Of a stretch of DNA of 64,000 nucleotides, positions 46,420 to 55,322 are shown piece by piece. A model generated the notes under the pieces. That model was not told where the DNA came from. It searched no databases and saw nothing but the letters and a program-made list of their open reading frames with translations. Numbering within the stretch: position 1 is the first letter of the stretch; each line of letters starts with the position of its first letter. This DNA is from Rhizobium sp. NLR16a. GTDB lineage: Bacteria > Pseudomonadota > Alphaproteobacteria > Rhizobiales > Rhizobiaceae. A program made the translations under genes and the position numbers. Location: assembly GCF_017948245.1 (NCBI RefSeq), contig NZ_CP072867.1, forward strand, positions 62,001-126,000, given 5' to 3'.

Positions 46420-47584
46420 CGGAAACGGCCGAAAGCGACTTGCCGGTCATCCGGCTGGCGGCCACCGCATAACCGCCGGCGGCGCCATCGATGAAATGCA
46501 TGTGGTCGCGCGAGATCGGCGTCGGCACAAAGCAGGTCATCAGCGCCGAGGACTGGCGATGCAGGCCGTAGCGGGCGATGCCTCTCGCCCGCGCGTCTTC
46601 CAGCAGCGTCTCGATCCGTTTCAAGCGCGCGGCGTCGACATCGACTGTCATCTTCAGCCCGTCGTCGAACTTGCGGAAATCGGAATTGCCGGCGACGTCG
46701 CCCTTGTAGCGGCGGGCATCGAAGCGGCCGAGCGGAATGCCGAGTTTGTAGCAGAGAACGGTGATCGCGAGCTGCAGGAAGATGATCAGCTTCTGCCGCA
46801 GACGTTTGCCGGCCGGCGCGGTGGCCTTGGCCTCGCGATTGATACCTTTCAGCGAGAAGGCGAATTTCGGGCCGTCGGCCGGCACCGGATGGCTGCCGCG
46901 GCTCTGCTCGGCGGTGATGGCGACGATGCCGTTGACGAGATCGCGGAACTCTTCGCCCGGCCGGCCTTCGCCGGGCACGGCGATGATCGAGACGATCTCG
47001 CCATTCTCGGCCTCGATCGGGCTCCATCGGCAGGAAAGGCCGGTGAGATCCGGCCGCGTTCCGGGGGCGGCGCGGCCGACGCCGTAGTGGCCAAGCTTCA
47101 TCTGTCGTTCCGCCCAGCTCGTGCCGCCGCCCCAGAACATTGCGTAAGTGACATGCGGGCTTGCGGAATAGCGGGCGACACGGACGTCGAGGCCCTCTGC
47201 GCGGGTATCGGCGACCGGTACGATGGCGATGCGCAACATCAGGCCGAGATCCTCCTCGACCCAGACCTGCACGGCGGCCAGCGCATCCCGCGCCGCCTTC
47301 TCCAGCGAACCCGGAAGCGCAATCAGGGCGCCGTCACCACCGAAGACGAAGGGATAGTCGCCCTTGCCGACCGCATTCAGCACCGCCGAAATGACGCTGG
47401 CGCCGGCCATGTTGACGTCCTTGTAGCGGCCGCCGGCGATCGCCTGCGTCGAACCGACGATATCGGCAAGCGCCAGCACCCATCCCTCCGGCAGCGGCCG
47501 GTAATTGCCGGCATCGGTCACGCCCTCGAAGGCGCTGAAGCGCGGCACGTTCGCAAAGAATTCTTCGTCATTCACGATTGTCAT
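46409..47584 (-). CDS. DUF3095 family protein (adenylate-cyclase-like)
   Basis: The 391-residue protein belongs to DUF3095. Its N-terminal half contains a cyclase-like core: LALADIVGSTQAI matches the metal Asp region, and FGGDGALIALP the second one. The rest (FWGGGTSWAERQMKLG, GLSCRWSPIEAENGE) is specific to the family, whose biochemical role is not established. The stop overlaps that of the dehydrogenase gene by 11 bp (convergent). ATG 47584 is preferred over the longer frame. It is the fourth cyclase-related gene of the region. Confidence 0.8.
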   Translation of the reverse strand: MTIVNDEEFFANVPRFSAFEGVTDAGNYRPLPEGWVLALADIVGSTQAIAGGRYKDVNMAGASVISAVLNAVGKGDYPFVFGGDGALIALPGSLEKAARDALAAVQVWVEEDLGLMLRIAIVPVADTRAEGLDVRVARYSASPHVTYAMFWGGGTSWAERQMKLGHYGVGRAAPGTRPDLTGLSCRWSPIEAENGEIVSIIAVPGEGRPGEEFRDLVNGIVAITAEQSRGSHPVPADGPKFAFSLKGINREAKATAPAGKRLRQKLIIFLQLAITVLCYKLGIPLGRFDARRYKGDVAGNSDFRKFDDGLKMTVDVDAARLKRIETLLEDARARGIARYGLHRQSSALMTCFVPTPISRDHMHFIDGAAGGYAVAASRMTGKSLSAVSVTP

Positions 47585-47708
47585 GGCATCGACCTTAGCA
47601 CAGACCCATATCGCTGCTGCAACGCCAATTCCCATTTACGGCAATCGACTTGGCAAGGTTTCATGTGTTAGCACGCGCTCACGATTTTCATCACGGATAC
47701 GGATTTCG

Positions 47709-48188
47709 ATGAGCCGCCTCGACAGCTTCATTCGCCGCTTGACGGCCCAGCGCGACATTCTGAACGCAATCACCGATCTGGTCGAGGACATCGAAGGCCC
47801 GGTGCTGGAGTTCGGCCTCGGCAACGGCCGCACCTATGACCACCTGCGCGAAAAATTCCCCGACCGCCGCATCATCGCCTTCGACTGGGAGGTCCGTTCC
47901 TATTCGGCCTCGACCCCGGAGCCGCAAGATATGGTGACCGGCAACATCCGCGATTCCGGTCAGGCCTTCCTCGGGATCGGCGCAGCCCTTGCCCACGCCG
48001 ATATCGGCACCGGCCATGACGAGATCGACGCGGTGACGCTGACCTGGCTGCCGCAGCTGATGGCCGGCGTGCTCGCCCCGAACGGCATTGCGGTCAGCGG
48101 CTTGCCGCTGGAGCATTCGGAGCTTGCGGCGCTGCCGCTGCCGGAGGGAATCAAGGAAGGGCGTTACTTTCTGTATCGGCGGGTGTGA
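47709..48188 (+). CDS. Class I SAM-dependent methyltransferase-like protein
   Basis: The 159-residue protein has a compact Rossmann core with the glycine-rich SAM loop VLEFGLGNGRTYDHLRE (about residues 31-47), an acidic residue at the end of strand 2 (IIAFDWEV) and a later strand VTLTWLPQLM. Its length is short for a full methyltransferase. The true start is at ATG 47709; the frame upstream overlaps the divergent DUF3095 gene. The methyl acceptor is unknown. Confidence 0.68.
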   Translation: MSRLDSFIRRLTAQRDILNAITDLVEDIEGPVLEFGLGNGRTYDHLREKFPDRRIIAFDWEVRSYSASTPEPQDMVTGNIRDSGQAFLGIGAALAHADIGTGHDEIDAVTLTWLPQLMAGVLAPNGIAVSGLPLEHSELAALPLPEGIKEGRYFLYRRV

Positions 48189-48235
48189 GGGGGAGAGTAG
48201 GCCCCGGCCCCACCCGCCTGTTGAAGGAGGAGAAA

Positions 48236-48745
48236 ATGAAACGCATCGAGATGGAAGTGAGCGGCGGCTGCCAGTGCGGTGCCGTGCGCTACCACGCCAC
48301 CGCCATGTTCGACAATTCGCATCTCTGTCATTGCCGCATGTGCCAGAAGGCCTCGGGCAACATCTTTGCCGCGCTGGTCGCCGCTCCCGATGATGCGCTC
48401 AGCTGGACACGCGGCAAGCCGAGCGTCTGGAAGAGTTCGGAGCTTGTCGAGCGCGGCTTCTGCGCCAATTGCGGCACCCCATTGTTCTTCCACCACCTGG
48501 AAAACGGTCGCACCAACCTGATGATCGGTTCGCTCGACAATCCGCACCCTTTCTCGCCGCATGCCAATACCTGCACCGAGAACATGGTGACATGGTTCGA
48601 CACGATCACCGACATAGAAAATACCGGTGCAACCGAAAATAACGGCGCCGACTGGGCGGCGGCGATCAAGGAGAGCAGCAATCAGCACCCCGATCGCGAT
48701 ACAACCTCCTGGACGGTGAGGGGGGGCGTGACGGCTGATTTCTAG
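48236..48745 (+). CDS. GFA (glutathione-dependent formaldehyde-activating-like) zinc protein
   Basis: The 169-residue protein has the GFA zinc-binding layout: GGCQCGAVRYH, HCRMCQKASGN and FCANCGTPLFF supply the Cys ligands for two zinc ions. Few members of this fold are proven enzymes; several bind glutathione adducts. AAGGAGGAG immediately precedes ATG 48236. The C-terminal 50 residues are acidic and polar. It follows the methyltransferase gene by 47 bp. Confidence 0.87.
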   Translation: MKRIEMEVSGGCQCGAVRYHATAMFDNSHLCHCRMCQKASGNIFAALVAAPDDALSWTRGKPSVWKSSELVERGFCANCGTPLFFHHLENGRTNLMIGSLDNPHPFSPHANTCTENMVTWFDTITDIENTGATENNGADWAAAIKESSNQHPDRDTTSWTVRGGVTADF

Positions 48746-48755
48746 GAGCTTCCGC

Positions 48756-49211
48756 TCACGAGGCACAGGAATAAGCCGCAGCCGAGCGCGCCGTCAGTTT
48801 TGCCTCGAATTCAGCCGCGATTTCCTCCAGCGTCACGCTGCCCAGCCGCCTCAAAAGCAGCGCCTCCGCCTCCTTCATCGCGTCGGCCAGCGCGTTATTC
48901 ACCGCCTGCTCGACCAGACATTTGGGCTGATCGTCGGCGGGGCCGATGGCAAAGACGTGCGGTTCGCCAAGCGCGTTGTAGACGTCGAGCAGGGTGATCT
49001 CGGACAAGGGTCGCACCAGCGTCCAGCCGCCGCCATGGCCCTTTTCCGAACGCACATAGCCCTGCTGGCGAAGCCCGGCCATCGTGCGGCGAACGACGAC
49101 GGGATTGGTGTTCAGCATCTTTGCAATCATTTCGGAGGTCGCCGCATGCTGATGCCGATCCATGTGGATCAGCACGTGCAGCATGCGGGAAAGGCGGCTG
49201 TCGTTGCGCAT
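48756..49211 (-). CDS. Rrf2 family transcriptional regulator
   Basis: The 151-residue protein has an Rrf2-type winged helix (SRMLHVLIHMDRH, then ATSEMIAKMLNTNPVVVRRT) and the wing SEKGHGGGW. Only two Cys residues are visible (PKCLVEQ and YSCAS near the C terminus), not the three-Cys cluster of IscR. It is therefore a YwnA/CymR-like or thiol-sensing type, not an iron-sulfur regulator of the IscR class. It is divergent from the thioredoxin-reductase-like gene with a palindrome in the shared promoter. ATG 49211 is chosen; the longer frame is spurious. Confidence 0.88.
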   Translation of the reverse strand: MRNDSRLSRMLHVLIHMDRHQHAATSEMIAKMLNTNPVVVRRTMAGLRQQGYVRSEKGHGGGWTLVRPLSEITLLDVYNALGEPHVFAIGPADDQPKCLVEQAVNNALADAMKEAEALLLRRLGSVTLEEIAAEFEAKLTARSAAAYSCAS

Positions 49212-49259
49212 GGTTCTGTCCTGTCGAGCGAGCGCGCCATTATCGCAGCCAGTTTGTAA

Positions 49260-49309
49260 CAAGACAAGTGACATGAGTCTTGACCGCCAGGTTTCATGTA
49301 ACTTATGAT
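49260..49309 (+). promoter_or_regulatory. Promoter of the reductase gene with overlapping Rrf2-type operator
   Basis: TTGACC (49280-49285) and TATGAT (49304-49309) are spaced by 18 bp and form a sigma-70-like promoter 33 bp upstream of ATG 49342. An inverted repeat CAAGAC-N11-GTCTTG (49260-49282) overlaps the -35, a good place for the divergent Rrf2 repressor to bind. Confidence 0.5.
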
Positions 49310-49341
49310 GATTCATGAACCAATATCGAAGGAGTCAGCGC

Positions 49342-50247
49342 ATGTCCTACGAAGTCATCGTCATCGGCGGCAATTTTGCCGGCCTGTCGGCAGCCATGCA
49401 GCTCACCCGGGCGCGGCGGCGGGTTCTGCTCGTCGATGCCGGCGCGCCGCGAAACCGGTTTTCGCAAGCTTCGCACGGTTTTCTCGGCCAGGACGGCCAG
49501 GCGCCGGCGGCGATCATGGGTGAGGGGAAGAGGCAGCTTTCGCTTTATCCGAACATAACATTTCGCGACGGCAAGGTTACCCGCGCCCGGAAGGAGGGTG
49601 AGGAATTCGTCATCACCATCGAAGGCGGCGGTGAAGAACGCGCTGCCCGCCTCATTCTCGCGACCGGCGTCAGCGATACGCTGCCCGACATCCCCGGCCT
49701 TGGGGAGCGCTGGGGCCGCTCCGTGCTGCACTGCCCCTATTGCCACGGCTACGAGGTGAGCGGCGGCGAACTCGGCGTCCTTGCAAACCACCCGCATTCG
49801 GCCCATTCCGCCATGATGATCCCGGACTGGGGCGCGACCACCTTCTTCGCCCAGGCACTGTTCGAGCCCGATGAAGAGCAGCTGGCGCGGCTGACGAACC
49901 GCGGTGTACGCATCGAACGCAGCCCGATCGTGGAATTGCTCGGCGACAGTCCGAAACTCCAGGCGGTACGTCTCGCCGATGACCGCATCGTGCCGCTCGA
50001 CGCCGTCTTCGTCGCGCCGAAGACCGCGATGGCGAGCCCGATCGCCGAACAGCTGGGCTGCGCCTTCGACGACGGCGCTTTCGGGCCGGTGATCCGCACC
50101 GGCGAAAACAAGGAGACCAGCGTCAAGGGCGTCTTCGCCGCCGGCGATGCGGCGAGCTCCATGCACAGCGGCACGCTCGCCTCCGCCTCGGGTGTTCTCG
50201 CCGGCGTGCATTGCCATCAGTCGCTGGTGATGCCGCCTGCCAGCTAG
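49342..50247 (+). CDS. Thioredoxin-reductase-like FAD/NAD(P)-dependent oxidoreductase
   Basis: The 301-residue protein has an N-terminal FAD motif (VIVIGGNFAGLSAAMQL), the redox pair CPYCHGYE at about residue 133 and a C-terminal FAD motif (GVFAAGDAASSMHSGTLASASG). It is in the low-molecular-weight thioredoxin reductase family, but with the CPYCHGYE variant found in redox enzymes of the bacillithiol- or glutathione-handling and resistance type. AAGGAG lies before ATG 49342. Control by the divergent Rrf2 regulator is inferred, which suggests thiol or oxidant response. Confidence 0.87.
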   Translation: MSYEVIVIGGNFAGLSAAMQLTRARRRVLLVDAGAPRNRFSQASHGFLGQDGQAPAAIMGEGKRQLSLYPNITFRDGKVTRARKEGEEFVITIEGGGEERAARLILATGVSDTLPDIPGLGERWGRSVLHCPYCHGYEVSGGELGVLANHPHSAHSAMMIPDWGATTFFAQALFEPDEEQLARLTNRGVRIERSPIVELLGDSPKLQAVRLADDRIVPLDAVFVAPKTAMASPIAEQLGCAFDDGAFGPVIRTGENKETSVKGVFAAGDAASSMHSGTLASASGVLAGVHCHQSLVMPPAS

Positions 50248-50377
50248 TGTTTGGCGGCGGTGCCCGCGGCAAGGGCGTTGAGGATCTGTCGTCGTTCCAA
50301 CAAAGCGCGAGCGTGTCAGCAGAAAAATGGACCGCCCGCCTTGCGCCTCCGCGGGTAACGCCAGCCAAAGCTGCCCG

Positions 50378-52288
50378 TCAGCCACGCTCCCCAACCAGTT
50401 CCCATAGATCAACCTTCTCAGCCCGCCCCTTCACCTGCACCAGCCCCAACGGCCGAAACTGGAAGCGGTCGCCGACGGCATTGTGGACTGCGGCGCTCAC
50501 CAGGATCGAGGTGCCGTAATCCTTGTTCAATCCTTCCAGCCGTGAGGCGACGTTGATCGTATCGCCCATGGCCGTGTATTGCTGGCGCGAGATTGCTCCG
50601 AAACTGCCGACGACGGCGGGACCTGTGTGGAGCCCGAACCGCGTGAAGAGTTCGGGGCGGTCATGAACTCTGTTTTCCCGATTGAGGTCGTCGATCGCGG
50701 CTTTCATCGAAAGCGCGCAGCGACAGCCGTGTTCGACATGCCCGCCATCTTGAACAGGGGCATTCCACATGACGAAAATGGAGTCGCCGAGATATTGCAC
50801 GACCGTGCCCTCATGACGCTCGGCGATGGTGTTCAGCAGCTCGAAATAGGCCGACAGCGTATCGACCACGTCCTCGGGTGAATTCTGCTCCGATATGGTC
50901 GTGAAGTCCCTGATATCGGTGAAAAGCACGGTCACGTCCTGCCGCTTCGCCTTGACCACCGTTCGCCCGTCAGGGCTGACGATACGGCGAACCACTTCGC
51001 GCGGTACATAGAGGGCAAACTGGCCGATGGCGTGACGGCTTGCCGAGAGCGCGCTCGCCAATGTGTTGATTTCGGTTATCCAGGAGTGCGACGAGGCTTT
51101 CTCACCGACATCGAGATCACCGATCCTGCGCGCCTCGTCGGCGAGTCGGTAGAGAGAGCGGCTGACCATCCGCGAGAGAATGACCGATGCCGCGACACCC
51201 GCGAGCACTAAGGCGCCGGCAATCAGCAGATTGCGCACGAGCAGCCGGTGGGCATCGGCCACGAGGTCTTCCAACGGCACGACGATCGCAGCGCTGCTTC
51301 CCTGGAACAGACCGGATATGCTGACGGGAGCGATCTGCACGAGATAGCCTTCACCATCAAGATCGAACCGCGCCAATCCGCCGCCTGCGAAGGCGGGATC
51401 TCGCCGCAGCCTCGCAACCGTTTCCAGACTGGTATCGAAAGCGTTCGCCGTCATGGCGAAAGAGCCTGAGGTCCTCGACCAGATCGAGATGATCCTGCTC
51501 ATGATGTCAGGGTCGGAGTGAGCAATGAGATTGTCGCTCCCGTCGATGACATAGGCTCGGGCATGCGGCGAAATTCCCTGCGCATCCAACAGGCGACCGA
51601 TGGTCTGCAGGTGAACGTTGATGCCGACGACCACCCGCCCATCGTCCCTCGTCGGTGCCGCGATCGTCAGGGTCGGAACCTGGAGCGTTCCGGTCACATA
51701 GGGTCCGACCGAGACCGGAACTCCATCCTGGACCACCGCTTGATACCAGGGGCGTTGCCGCGGATCGAAAGATGCATTTTCGATCTTCCGCTCGCCGATG
51801 GGTCTCGCCTTGCTGTCGAGAAAGCGAAGCGTCGATATGACGCTCGCGCTTTGTCGCTCGGCGATCGTTCTGATCGCGAAAGCCGCATTGTCAGGCGCCG
51901 AGAGGGTCTGGCGGACATCCCTCCTTGCAGCTTTGATGACCTGCAGGTACGAGCCGTCGGGATAACCGGTATAGATGCTCGTTGCCTCGGGGACGTTTCG
52001 CAGAACTTCGAGAAAGAGTTCCTGTTTTGCCTCGATATCCTGAGGCGGCGGCGAAGCGAGCTGCGGCAGGGTCGCTGCCAGCGCGACCGCCTCGTAGCCT
52101 CCTTCCAGCGTGTTGCGGTATCCCTCGATCAGCCGCAGGCTCATCTCGCGCATCTGCTGCGCGCCGGCACTCACGGCAGCATTGCTTCCCTGCCTGAACG
52201 CCATCCAGATAATCGGCATCGACGTGCAAAGCAGCGATGCAACGATCAGGACCCCGAGATGTACTCTGAGCGGTTTGGACCAGCGCAC
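50378..52288 (-). CDS. Membrane adenylate/guanylate cyclase with dCache sensor and HAMP
   Basis: The 636-residue protein has an N-terminal signal-anchor helix (LIVASLLCTSMPIIWMAF), a periplasmic double-Cache domain of about 300 residues (PGQRPWYQAVV-like core ASFDPRQRPWYQAVV), a second helix (LLIAGALVLAGVAASVIL), a HAMP segment and a C-terminal class III cyclase domain (LFTDIRDFTTISEQ; YLGDSIFVMW; SRQQYTAMGDTINVASRL). It therefore senses an extracellular small molecule and makes cAMP or cGMP inside. The ligand is unknown. There is no partner gene next to it. Confidence 0.92.
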   Translation of the reverse strand: MRWSKPLRVHLGVLIVASLLCTSMPIIWMAFRQGSNAAVSAGAQQMREMSLRLIEGYRNTLEGGYEAVALAATLPQLASPPPQDIEAKQELFLEVLRNVPEATSIYTGYPDGSYLQVIKAARRDVRQTLSAPDNAAFAIRTIAERQSASVISTLRFLDSKARPIGERKIENASFDPRQRPWYQAVVQDGVPVSVGPYVTGTLQVPTLTIAAPTRDDGRVVVGINVHLQTIGRLLDAQGISPHARAYVIDGSDNLIAHSDPDIMSRIISIWSRTSGSFAMTANAFDTSLETVARLRRDPAFAGGGLARFDLDGEGYLVQIAPVSISGLFQGSSAAIVVPLEDLVADAHRLLVRNLLIAGALVLAGVAASVILSRMVSRSLYRLADEARRIGDLDVGEKASSHSWITEINTLASALSASRHAIGQFALYVPREVVRRIVSPDGRTVVKAKRQDVTVLFTDIRDFTTISEQNSPEDVVDTLSAYFELLNTIAERHEGTVVQYLGDSIFVMWNAPVQDGGHVEHGCRCALSMKAAIDDLNRENRVHDRPELFTRFGLHTGPAVVGSFGAISRQQYTAMGDTINVASRLEGLNKDYGTSILVSAAVHNAVGDRFQFRPLGLVQVKGRAEKVDLWELVGERG

Positions 52289-52457
52289 GAGACTTCCCTC
52301 GAATGCGGAAACGTCTCAGCACACCTATCGCCCACGGGTCGTCTAACTGTGCATGAAGAGCGTCCCCAACGACGGTAGCTAACTGCTTTTTTCGGGCTTG
52401 CACAAGCCGGTCCCGCGCGCCCGGCTCCGGGCGTCAGTATGTTTTTGAGAAGTAAGC

Positions 52458-53336
52458 CTAAGGCAAAAACAGCACGTTGTACTGATCGAACTCTTCAGGC
52501 AGGTCCCGCACCTTCATCTCTTCCTCGCGGTCCTCGAAGAGCACGAGACAATCCTCGTAGAACCCTGACAGCATCGCTATGAAGGCCTTCGTTCCCTCGC
52601 GCCCGTAGAACAGCGGCGTGAATTCCATATGAAGCGGCACGCGGCGGGAAAGCAGCGGCTGCATCGAGCGGCAGGCGACCGGCTCGTAGCCTTCGATATC
52701 CATCCACACAAGGCCGATTGCGGCCGGATCGATCGAGAGGCCGGCGAGGATTTCGGAGACCGGCTTCACCGGCACGCTGATCTTCCGGTCGATCGGGCTC
52801 TGGCGGATGGCGCTGCTCTTGCCGTGATTGTTGAGGTTGAGAAAAAAGTCGATCTCGCCTGCGTGCTCGCCGGCGGCGCAGTTGACGAGCCGAACCTTCT
52901 CCTCCAGCCGGTTCTGGCGAATGTTGAGTTCAAGCAGCGGGAAATTGCGCGGATCGGGCTCGACACTGACGATGTTGGCGTAGGTGCCGCTCAAGGCGAA
53001 ATAGACGGTCTGGGTGCCGATATTGCCGCCGATCTCGAGCAGCGTCGCATCCTTTCTGAGCAGGCCGCGCTCGCGCAGGATGACGATCAGCCGGTCGACG
53101 GCGTCGCGCTCGAAATGGCCCTTGCGGAAGACCTTGCGGCCGATATAGTCGGCGGGCGAGAAGGTCATCAGATGATCACCGGCATCGACCGTCATCGAGA
53201 CGACGCGCGGGCCGATATTCTCGATCAGCAAGCGACGGCCGAGGCGAGTGTCGAAGAACCGCGAGGCGGTTCTATTGCGCGCCTTGCGTAGCCGGCGGCT
53301 CCAATATTTGGCGGTGAGCCAGGGCTTGCCGGGCAT
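52458..53336 (-). CDS. FkbM family methyltransferase
   Basis: The 292-residue protein has the FkbM-type SAM domain: LLEIGGNIGTQTVYFAL (SAM loop, about residues 98-114), IVSVEPDPRNFPLLELN and IGLVWMDIEGYE. Members O-methylate sugars or small molecules in polysaccharide, lipid or antibiotic biosynthesis. The start overlaps the stop of the iron-sulfur cyclase gene by one base (TGATG), so the two are coupled, which is an unusual pair. The acceptor is unknown. Confidence 0.87.
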   Translation of the reverse strand: MPGKPWLTAKYWSRRLRKARNRTASRFFDTRLGRRLLIENIGPRVVSMTVDAGDHLMTFSPADYIGRKVFRKGHFERDAVDRLIVILRERGLLRKDATLLEIGGNIGTQTVYFALSGTYANIVSVEPDPRNFPLLELNIRQNRLEEKVRLVNCAAGEHAGEIDFFLNLNNHGKSSAIRQSPIDRKISVPVKPVSEILAGLSIDPAAIGLVWMDIEGYEPVACRSMQPLLSRRVPLHMEFTPLFYGREGTKAFIAMLSGFYEDCLVLFEDREEEMKVRDLPEEFDQYNVLFLP

Positions 53337-55051
53337 CAGACATTTCCTTCGAGCGGTTCTGCCGCTTTCTCTCTCGGAATGACATAAACTTTCAAGGGCA
53401 GGGCGCGGCCGCGCACGCTGATTTCACGGCTTTCGACGTCGGCAAGGTCGGCGCCGGCAAGCCGCGCCACCGGCTCGGAGAAGACGATCGCCGCGTCGAA
53501 TTCCTTGGCCGCGCTTTCCAGCCGGCTCGCGACATTCACCGTATCGCCGATCGCCGTCATGCTGCGCACCCGGCCATAGCCCATCGTGCCGACGACGGCC
53601 GGCCCGGCGTGGATGCCGATGGCGATCCGCAGCGGCAGCGTCAGCTCTTCGGCCAGTTCGGCGGCGAGTTTCTCGATCCCCGCGACGATCGCCGCGGCGG
53701 CGTCGAGCGCCTGGCGGCATGCTTCTTCCGGCGCGGCGTTGAGGCCGAAGAGCGCCATGGCACCGTCGCCGATGAACTTGTCGAGCCGGCCGCCGGCCTG
53801 TTCCACCGCCTTGCCGATGATGGCGAAATAGCGGTTCAGCAGGAAGACGACGTCGAAGGGCAGGCGCGTTTCCGTCAGCGTGGTGAAATGACGGATATCG
53901 ACGAAGAGCACGACGATCTCACGCTCACGGCCGGGGCTCGTCTCCTGGCTGTTGGCAGGCAGAGCCGCCTCCTCCGCCGGAACCAGGAGAGGCGCGACCG
54001 CGATCTCGGCATTCGGTCGAAGCTGGCAGGCCAGCCGCACGTCAGGGCCGGCATTGATGCGTTTCAGTGTCGTCTGCTCCAGCTTGTCGGGCGGCGGCAG
54101 CTTCTGGTAATCGCCGAGGATCTGCACCCGGCAGGTTGAGCACTGGCCCTTGCCGCCGCACACCGAATAATGCGGCAGGCCGCCGAGGCGGCTCGCCTCC
54201 AGCACGGTGAAGCCCCGCGGCACGCGGATCACTTCGCCACCCGGATAATGCACCGCGACCTGATCGAGACGCTCCTTCAGCCTGCGCTGGGTGCGGGCGG
54301 CAACGACGATGATCAGCGAGGTCGAGAAGGCGCCATAGAGCCCGGCGCGAACCATGGCGATCTGACTGCGAATCTCAGGATCGGAGACATAGTGAGAGTT
54401 CACGGTCGTCGCGTAAGGCTCGATCGCGGTCAGTTGGTAGGCGGGGTCGGCGAGGGTGCGGCCCATTTCGACAAAACCGAGCAGCGACAGCACCGGCACA
54501 AGGATCGCCAGCGCCAGCAGCAGCGGTGCGAAATCGCCGTACCAAGGGCGGTAACGCAGCCAGTAATGGATGCCGATGCAGCCATGGATCCACACCGCGA
54601 GAAGGCCGAATGCCTGGCGCACCCCCGTCGCCGGCGTCCGCAGCCACAACATGCCGACGATCGTCTCGTAATTGTCGATATAGCCGTAGAGTTCATGCGC
54701 GATGCGGGTGCCGATGACGTGATCGATGAGAAGCAGCGGGATCAGCAAGCCGAGCACCATCTGAGCTGCTTCTCCCTTGGGCATGACCAGGCTGCGCCTG
54801 ATGTAGATGGCGCGCAGCACCAGGGCCATATGGACGAAGACGGATCCATAGAACAGAACGGTGCCGACGGGATTGCGCCAGACAGCCAGGAAAAGATGGC
54901 GGGCCTTATCGGCTGCGGCGATCGAGACGAGTCCGAGCGCATGGTTCGACAAATGCAAGAGAACGAAGACAAAGATAACCAGCCCGGAACCGAGCCTTGC
55001 CCTTCTGATCGAGCGTTCCGAAAAAATCCCTGTGACCGAGGCCGTCGTCAT
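53336..55051 (-). CDS. Membrane nucleotide cyclase with [2Fe-2S] ferredoxin domain
   Basis: The 571-residue protein has three parts. Residues 1-260 hold about six membrane helices with conserved His (VLLHLSNHALGL, LLLIDHVIGTRIAHELYG, WIHGCIGIHYWLRYRPWY), like the heme-b membrane anchors of succinate dehydrogenase or cytochrome b. Residues 265-360 form a plant/adrenodoxin-type [2Fe-2S] domain with CGGKGQCSTC (C-x5-C-x2-C) and a distal Cys in VRLACQLRP. The C-terminal part is a class III cyclase (LFVDIRHFTTLTE; FIGDGAMALFG; RVRSMTAIGDTVNVASRL). It probably couples the quinone-pool or redox state to cyclic nucleotide production. It is co-transcribed with the FkbM methyltransferase gene. Confidence 0.9.
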   Translation of the reverse strand: MTTASVTGIFSERSIRRARLGSGLVIFVFVLLHLSNHALGLVSIAAADKARHLFLAVWRNPVGTVLFYGSVFVHMALVLRAIYIRRSLVMPKGEAAQMVLGLLIPLLLIDHVIGTRIAHELYGYIDNYETIVGMLWLRTPATGVRQAFGLLAVWIHGCIGIHYWLRYRPWYGDFAPLLLALAILVPVLSLLGFVEMGRTLADPAYQLTAIEPYATTVNSHYVSDPEIRSQIAMVRAGLYGAFSTSLIIVVAARTQRRLKERLDQVAVHYPGGEVIRVPRGFTVLEASRLGGLPHYSVCGGKGQCSTCRVQILGDYQKLPPPDKLEQTTLKRINAGPDVRLACQLRPNAEIAVAPLLVPAEEAALPANSQETSPGREREIVVLFVDIRHFTTLTETRLPFDVVFLLNRYFAIIGKAVEQAGGRLDKFIGDGAMALFGLNAAPEEACRQALDAAAAIVAGIEKLAAELAEELTLPLRIAIGIHAGPAVVGTMGYGRVRSMTAIGDTVNVASRLESAAKEFDAAIVFSEPVARLAGADLADVESREISVRGRALPLKVYVIPREKAAEPLEGNV

Positions 55052-55322
55052 TCATTCCCGTTCTTGTCGATGCAATCGCAGGCCCATAGAGATGGGGAAG
55101 GAGGCGGAATTGCTTCCATTGCGATCACATTGCATATGCTTATGCGCAAGTTTTCGGGAAGGCAGCAATAAGGGATTTTTTCGCCTCCGGGCACGATGCC
55201 GCGCACCATGGGAAGGTTCAAGGCGACCGCATGCTGCATGTGCCTGATCTGGTTATGAATTCGAATGATCTATGATGCCTGTGAATACCGATTGGAAACA
55301 GTGTGTCTATGTGAGGGATCGC

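Noticed and set aside
55130..55149. TTGCATATGCTTATGCGCAA as an operator in the divergent cyclase/glycosyltransferase region
   Set aside because: Only the outer four bases are symmetric; chance similarity is likely.
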